From the NCBI GenBank assembly GCA_031308135.1, contig JAHLJT010000631.1:157621276-157685275 (forward strand): a stretch of 64,000 bases of DNA. Reading direction: 5' to 3'. The position numbers were made by a program, and so were the translations under genes. Shown in pieces: positions 58,371 to 64,000 of the stretch (position 1 is the stretch's first letter; each line of letters begins with the position of its first letter). The notes under the pieces are model-generated. The model was given only the letters and a program-made list of their open reading frames with translations. It ran no database searches and had not been told where the DNA came from. Source of the stretch: Acheta domesticus. Its lineage: Eukaryota; Arthropoda; Insecta; Orthoptera; Gryllidae.

Positions 58371-59840
58371 TATCACGTCAGAGAACACTGAAGTTGATAG
58401 GCACACTGTGATTCAAGATCTTGAGCCAGGTAAAACTTACAAATATATGGGCATTGAAGAATGTGAGACCATCTTGAATGACACAATGAAAGAGAGAATT
58501 CGCAGGGACTATTATAGAAGAGTGGGACTTGTCCTAGCAGTTCGCTCTGAACTCCAGGAATAAAATATCAGCAATGGGTAGTTTGGCGGTGCCTGTATCC
58601 GAATACAACTTCGGACTAGTGTACTGGACAGTGCAGGATATTTGCATCATGGATCGAAAAACCAGAAAACTGCTTACAATGCATCATGTTGCCCACTCTC
58701 GAGCTGATGTACATAGACTTTGTGTGTCACGTATGGAAGGAGGAAGAGGCCTCAGACAAATTGAAGTATCATGGCACAATGCAATAGTCGCGATGGAAAG
58801 GTATGTAGTCAGCCATCAAGATGACCCAATAAAGAGGTAGGTCATAAAATCTGACCGAAGAATGGGAAACAGAGGCATTGTAAGGGTGGCAAGAAGTATT
58901 GCGAACAAGACTATGCAAGACACGCAGAATGACAGAGACACTGAACTTCTGTTGTTACTTAACATGAAATGTGAGGCACCAAAAATGTTAAAGAAGTGGT
59001 GGAGAGACAAACCACTCCACGGACAATATCTGAAACGAATGGACAGAGCACAGATCAATAAAAATTATTTACGTGGCTTAAAAGGGGAAGAATGAAGCTA
59101 GAATCAGAAGCACTTGTAATAGCTGCCCAAGATTAGGCCTTGAGAACACGACATTATGATAAAGCGGTTCATAAAATCTCCCAAGATGATAAATGCCGCA
59201 TTTGCCAGGAGCACGTAGAAACCAGCTTGTCCAATCCTAGCAAAGACCGAATACTTGAAAAGACACGACAGGGTGTGTAGCTACCTCCACTGGCAGATCT
59301 GTACCGCCCTCGAAGTTCCAAACACATGCCCCAAGTGGTACGAACACTCACCGAAACCGGTGACGTCTGTTAGATTGTGTACGATATTGTACGACCAACA
59401 AATTCAAACTGATCGCACGATAGCGTCAAACAAACCGGATATAGTTATCCGGGATTTGGAGAACAAATCGTGTCTACTTGTGGATGTTGCTGTACCTTGC
59501 GATCAAAACGTTGTTACCAAGGAAGCAGAGAAACGTCTTAAATACAAGAGTTTGGAAATCGTGATCAGCCGAATGTGGGGAGTGAAAGCACATGTCGTCC
59601 CGATAGTTATCGGAGCTCTGGGATTTGTTCCGCAAAATTTGTGTAAGAACTTGTCTAAACTCCCAGGTAATTCAAAAGACTGGGAAGTGCAAGAAATCGC
59701 TTTATTTGGAACAGCCCACATTTTTCGCAAAGTATTGTAGAGGCACCGACAGTCCCTAGATCTACTCCTTAGGTAGCTGGTTGCAACCTGGAGTAGATTT
59801 TATATTCAGCCGACACATAACATCCTTAGTCGTGATTTAG
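58371..59840 (+). pseudogene. RLE-type LINE (R4/Dong/NeSL-like), 5'-truncated copy 2
   Basis: Covers the end of the RT and the C-terminal domain. Stretches: YKYMGIEECETILND, RDYYRRVGLVL, LAVPVSEYNFGLVYWT, RKLLTMHHVAHSRADVHRL, EGGRGLRQIEVSWHN, a damaged zinc-knuckle region (DKCR then stop), RHDRVCSYLHWQICTALEVP, KWYEHSP, and the endonuclease core NKPDIVIRDLENKSCLLVDV (Pro-Asp, then Asp). It ends GTAHIFRKVL and stop at 59738. The zinc-knuckle lacks its usual His and last Cys because of a deletion. Stops near 58562, 58838 and 59092 make it inactive. The clade is inferred from the KPD...D endonuclease located after the RT. Confidence 0.75.
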
Positions 59841-59842
59841 AG

Positions 59843-59886
<44 letters not shown>

Positions 59887-59888
59887 GA
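59841..59888. repeat. (AAT)n tail of LINE copy 2
   Basis: About 13 ATA units directly after the LINE 3' UTR (ACATAACATCCTTAG). Confidence 0.9.
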
Positions 59889-59892
59889 ATAA

Positions 59893-60917
59893 TCTAAAAC
59901 AGGGATTTTTGCAAAGAATAAGAAGCATACTTAAAACCCAACTTTACAGCAGAAATTAAATAAGAGCCATTAATACATATGCAATCCCAGTTCTCACATA
60001 TTCATTTGGAATTAGTAAATGGTCATTAACACATCTGGAAGTCATTTCAAGGCTGATCAGAACACATCTCACTGAGCACAGAAAGAGACACCCGAAAGCT
60101 TCAAGAAAACGAGTTACCCTCTCCGAATCGATGGGAGGAATGGGCATAATGGACATCGCACGTCTCCACAGCAAACAAATGAATAACCTGAAACAATACT
60201 TTCATAGCAATCAGGCATCTCTCGATATGTTTCGAGTCATATCTAAAGCCGATGTGAATGCAACACTCTTACATCTCGCAAATAAGAATTTCGTCTTCCA
60301 GTGTAAATCAATTGAGAACCAGAAGACAGATTGGAAATCAAAAGCATTGCTTGGAATGTATGCCAACTAGCTGGAGAACGAGGATGTTGACCAGGAGTCA
60401 ACACACATATAGATTAGGAAAGGAAACTTATTTTGCGAGACAACGGGGTTCATAATGGCTATTGAAGACAGGGTTAAAAACAAGAAACTATCGAAAGTAT
60501 GTCCAAAAAGAAGCAAGCATAGATGATAAATGCAGGAAATGTAAAAACTCATTAGAAACCATAGAACATATAACCGGATCATGTCAACCTCTAGCAAGCA
60601 CAGAATACACCAAGAGACATAACAATGTGGCGATAATCCTTCATCAACCCTTAATAGGAAACATAATGAGAGTCCCTTATTTTAAGTACCAACCTTTTAG
60701 TGTTATTGACAACCAGAATACAAGGCTATACTGGGACAGAGAAATAAGAATTGATGTTACTGTACCAGCCAACCGCCCTGACATCTTGTTTTGGACAAAC
60801 GTAGACAAGAGGTGCATACAAATAATTTGTTTATTTAAAATAAAAACTGATTCAGTGAAAGTAATAATGGCTCACGCACTTCATGTAGTTTACTGGTTAA
60901 AAGTTAGAAAAAGTTGA
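59893..60917 (+). pseudogene. Second lineage of RLE-type LINE, 5'-truncated
   Basis: Similar layout to copy 2 but divergent sequence. It reads INTYAIPVLTYSFGISKW, RKRVTLSESMGGMGIMDIAR, then after a TAG at 60368 a shifted frame with KCRKCKNSLETIEHITGSC (an intact CCHC knuckle: C-x2-C-x8-H-x4-C), PLASTEYTKRHNNVA, and NRPDILFW (the Pro-Asp of the endonuclease). The end AHALHVVYWLKVRKS precedes the stop at 60915. No (AAT)n tail follows. Confidence 0.7.
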
Positions 60918-62150
60918 CATAAGTTCACGACCTAGCAAAATATAAATGTGAGTCCTCATACTTTAATAAATAAGAGCACTATCAAACCCAATGATTCTCA
61001 AAATTGTCCAATTCATATCATTTCGAACCCATTAGAATTGGCATAATTTATAAAATGGAAAGCAATGATCTATAATAAAAATATATTAGGAAAGAGAAAA
61101 ATCAATCAATTTACAGACACGTAATGAAAAACAGTTGACAGTTGTCCTTTGCTGCTTACATCAAAGAGTATATCTGGCTTACATCAACTGTTTCATCCAG
61201 TAAGGAAGAGACAAAAGAGGCTTTTGAAATATCATTTTTAATTTCCTGGGACATTACCATGCTCACACTTAAAATTCCAATCAATCATTAAAATTTCTGG
61301 CGAGATTGGATGAAACACTGGAATGTTCCATATCATCCTTGCTCAGTTTTATCATATTTCATTTATATATTCCAATGAAATTGTCTCTATTTGATGATCC
61401 CCTATTTTCATTATGGCTACAAAATACAAGCCATTGTCTCCCAAAAAAGCATAGAACATCGAATGAAGTGGGACAGAATTTTACTATTTTCCCTTATATC
61501 ACTGTTGTATTGATTAACATAGCCTGTGTTGGCTGTTTAAATAAAATTCTATCCTCTCATATTTTTTCAAATATTTTTTAGTGTTTCTTACGTGCTATAA
61601 TTTGTCCACGGCACAAACATTCGACTCCATAATTATGTAGGCACTTTGGATCGCGCTGTGCTCGCCATTCCACAGCACAGATGTGGATCGCACAGTCACA
61701 TACCCCTGTGCATTCAATTAGCACAAATCCCTACCCTAAATTGGCTACAAATATATAGTTGCTAAATGCACTAAAATAAGGTAATCAAATTTAAATAAAA
61801 TAACAGTGTTCATTAATTAAGCTCGTTCTCTTACAAACACCGAAGAGAACAATGAAGTTTCGTAAAATGACAGCTTTTCGTAGGCACCTGGGATGGAATG
61901 GGTCACTGTGTATCTGACTCACAGCGCAGGGCTAGGCAGGCATTTCAACTGATTCGTTCATCCTCGTGAAAAATCGAATTCTCAACGGCGCAATGTTTGA
62001 TATATAATGAAATATTTTGTAGTAGAAAAAGTAAATAACAAATGGACAATTTACAATAATTTTAAATAAAAGTAACTGATATTGTCAGGGTACACATCCA
62101 TGGATACACGGGGTCCACGGATACACATCCATGGACGCTACGCCCCTGAG
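60918..62150. other. Unassigned DNA
   Basis: AT-rich with no supported gene. 62090-62150 has inverted and repeated ACACATCCATGGA units forming a short hairpin. Confidence 0.4.
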
Positions 62151-62154
62151 GAAC

Positions 62155-63000
62155 ATACGTAGTTTAGGGAAAGTTATGTAATCCTGCGCGAAAAAATGGC
62201 GAATTTTCGGCAGAAAACAATTCATTACCGAGCCCTGATAAAGAAAATGTGGAAAAATCCAGTTGCTAAAAAAACAAGGAAAAAAACGCGTGGTGCAGCC
62301 AGAAACCCTGTTTTGTAAGCCCCGAAAACCCTATTGAAAGCAAAACGTCAGTCCGTCTGTCCATCTGCTGTATGTGAACATTAGCTCCTAAACTATGCAT
62401 ACAATTTTTTCCAAATTGAAGAAACACCTGTCCATCTAGCCTGAGTCCAAGATCTGAGATTTTGAAAAATATTCATTAATTTTTGGGGGTACTTTATTTG
62501 AAGCCTCGCGGAGGTTTTCAAAAATTTCTCAAAAACGGACCCAAATTTTTTCTTTAACCTTTTTGTAGAAATAGTGCCTAATGCACTCTGTGAGATGACA
62601 TAAACGTCATATTGCTCTATTCCTTGGCTTTTCAAAAATTGCAAATATGTAATTTTTTTTACTTGTTTCTCACGTCGTTAATATTTACATTAGCGGCGAT
62701 TTGTTCACATTATTATATTAATGAGTAGATAAATAACTTAAAAACTTAGCTTTAAATAACGTCCAGTAAAGTTTCTCTAAACTCAACCGTTTTCTGTGAA
62801 AAATAATTCAAAATCCCACATCTTCAGAAACGCTCAAACGCCATTTTCTCATAAATGGCTCCAATTTTTTTCAAACTCTTGGAACGGTTAGTGCTAATTG
62901 CACTCTTTAATATGACGTAAAGTTTGTTTTGAGGCATATTTTGTTTTTTCAAAAATTACCCAAATGTAATTTTTTTGCAAGTTCATCCTATTCGGGAAAC
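62155..63000 (-). repeat. Inverted copy of dispersed repeat family
   Basis: On the minus strand the right-end order appears at the low coordinates (AACTTTCCCTAAACTACGTA, GCCGAAAATTCGCC, CTCGGTAATGAA, CACGCGTTTTTT). The CTTGGACTCAGGC block and the AT-rich modules (GAAAATGGCGTTTGAGCG) follow up to about 63000. Confidence 0.6.
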
Positions 63001-64000
63001 AAATGTTAGGATATTGTTCAGGAGCCCATATTTCAAATTGTTTTCAACTAGACCACTTCTGTGGTTTAATTTTATTGTCCTCAAAGGATAATACAATAGT
63101 TCTCAAATGCAGATAAACCCAAACATGAATATGACATTTCGAGCAGGTAGTATGAATAATAGCGGAAAGTGTGTCAGAGATATTTGTATGAAAACTTAAT
63201 AAATTAGTACAATACAATGTATCTTTTGGCTACCACTCTAGAGGGCCATCAATTTTAAATGGAACTCTGAACAGGTATTGAAATAATGGCTACTAAATCA
63301 ACAGAAAAAAATATTATGTTGTAACAAAATTTCATCTAAAACATTTTCTAAATATTCACGTTTCATTTCTTGAGAAGGAAATTTCAAAATAAAAACACTA
63401 TGGCATTCTGTCGCTTCAATTCTTGATGACAGCAAGATTGAAATTTTTTTTTAAAAAACGAGCTTATTTACAAAATACTGTACATCTCCCCGTGTGGGTT
63501 TAAAAGATGTGGAGGCAGGAAGATCGTATTTTACCTTCCGCATTGTTTATTTTACCGGCGTGACTATAACACGTTGCTGCTGTGAAGATTGCCAGCGACA
63601 ACAACTTATTGGGTGCAACCTCTACCTTTTGTGGCGCGGCTGGTTCCTGTCTCGCTTTGCCCTTGCCCGGCGTCAACGTCTGTGCCCCGGAGGGGAGCGG
63701 GATGCGGCGGGGCAGCATTGAAAGTTAAGTAACTGGGCCCCAGATCAGGCATGTCAAGGTCGCGGGCAAGGTAACAAGCTTACTAGCGCTCGCATCCACA
63801 CGAATTGGCGCGGGATTTAAATGTAAGGGTTGCGCAAACGCTACGGAGTGGCGGTGCGTCTCTGGATGCCTCGCCCATGCCAGCTTTTGGGAGACGTTGA
63901 GAGTTAATTTCACAAATTTAGTTACATTAATTCTCGTTTTCACTTGAAGGCAACGAAATAAAAATTAAAATCCAATAATACATCAATCCGATTTCAAAAT
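63001..64000. other. AT-rich DNA, then a GC-rich block at 63.49-63.90 kb
   Basis: 63490-63900 is GC- and CpG-rich (TGCCCCGGAGGGGAGCGGGATG). It contains 72-75 codon frames on both strands with no recognised domain. It could be promoter DNA or a GC-rich repeat. The window ends before this can be resolved. Confidence 0.35.

Noticed and set aside
62090..62150. Repeated ACACATCCATGGA units as a regulatory site
   Set aside because: Only two or three units in a short hairpin; no independent sign of function.
1..64000. CRISPR arrays, bacterial operons, rRNA genes or telomeric TTAGG repeats
   Set aside because: None of these patterns is present; the tandem repeats seen are transposon arms and microsatellites.

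Overview
The window is nuclear DNA from an animal, most likely an insect with a large, repeat-rich, AT-rich genome; a polyneopteran such as a cockroach, stick insect or orthopteran would fit, but that placement is inference. The evidence is long introns with GT/AG boundaries, tRNA-derived SINEs, several LINE clades, a Helitron, a foldback DNA transposon, small inverted-repeat elements and secreted or membrane leucine-rich-repeat (LRR) genes of arthropod type. No prokaryotic gene organisation, CRISPR array or rRNA gene was seen.

Host genes. Two paralogous LRR genes lie on the minus strand. One (31611-33440) is an intact 609-residue type I membrane protein in a single exon. The other (17287-18981) has the same architecture but a one-base frameshift in a T5 run, and it lacks a start codon in its exon. 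A small minus-strand exon at 39583-39662 carries ATG ATG, a Kozak-like context and strong splice sites. Its donor phase fits the acceptor of the 17-kb LRR exon exactly, and it also fits a possible acceptor just inside the 31-33 kb LRR exon. The simplest model is one 5' coding exon serving one or two alternative LRR terminal exons, with the intact LRR gene lying inside the 20-kb intron of the other. A CpG-rich block at 36.04-36.44 kb may be a promoter. A 125-bp plus-strand exon at 42736-42860 belongs to another, unidentified gene. A short intronless arginine-rich ORF at 7466-7756 (minus) has a TATA-like box upstream and AATAAA just downstream.

Mobile DNA, left to right: a small MITE (2696-2829), a SINE-like block (2835-3350), a THAP-domain remnant (about 4147-4270), a TA-flanked MITE (4332-5195), many copies of a dispersed non-autonomous family, a Helitron with both ends preserved but decayed genes (11424-15476), a hAT/TTF-finger remnant (about 24.5-24.7 kb), tRNA-derived SINEs, a two-tier palindromic MITE (28187-28394), a LINE with a restriction-like endonuclease (RLE) split by a CR1-like element (45.0-46.7 kb), and then the largest structure, a foldback transposon of about 8.8 kb (46996-55797). 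The foldback element has 2.6-2.9 kb internally repetitive inverted arms and a 9-bp target duplication. Its centre holds a Jockey-like LINE, which itself holds the 3' end of a CR1-like element. From 57.98 to 60.92 kb there is a run of three decayed RLE-type LINE copies of two lineages.

Most of the remaining sequence is AT-rich intron or intergenic DNA in which I see no gene; these stretches are listed. All product calls rest on reading motifs by eye; no database search was run.
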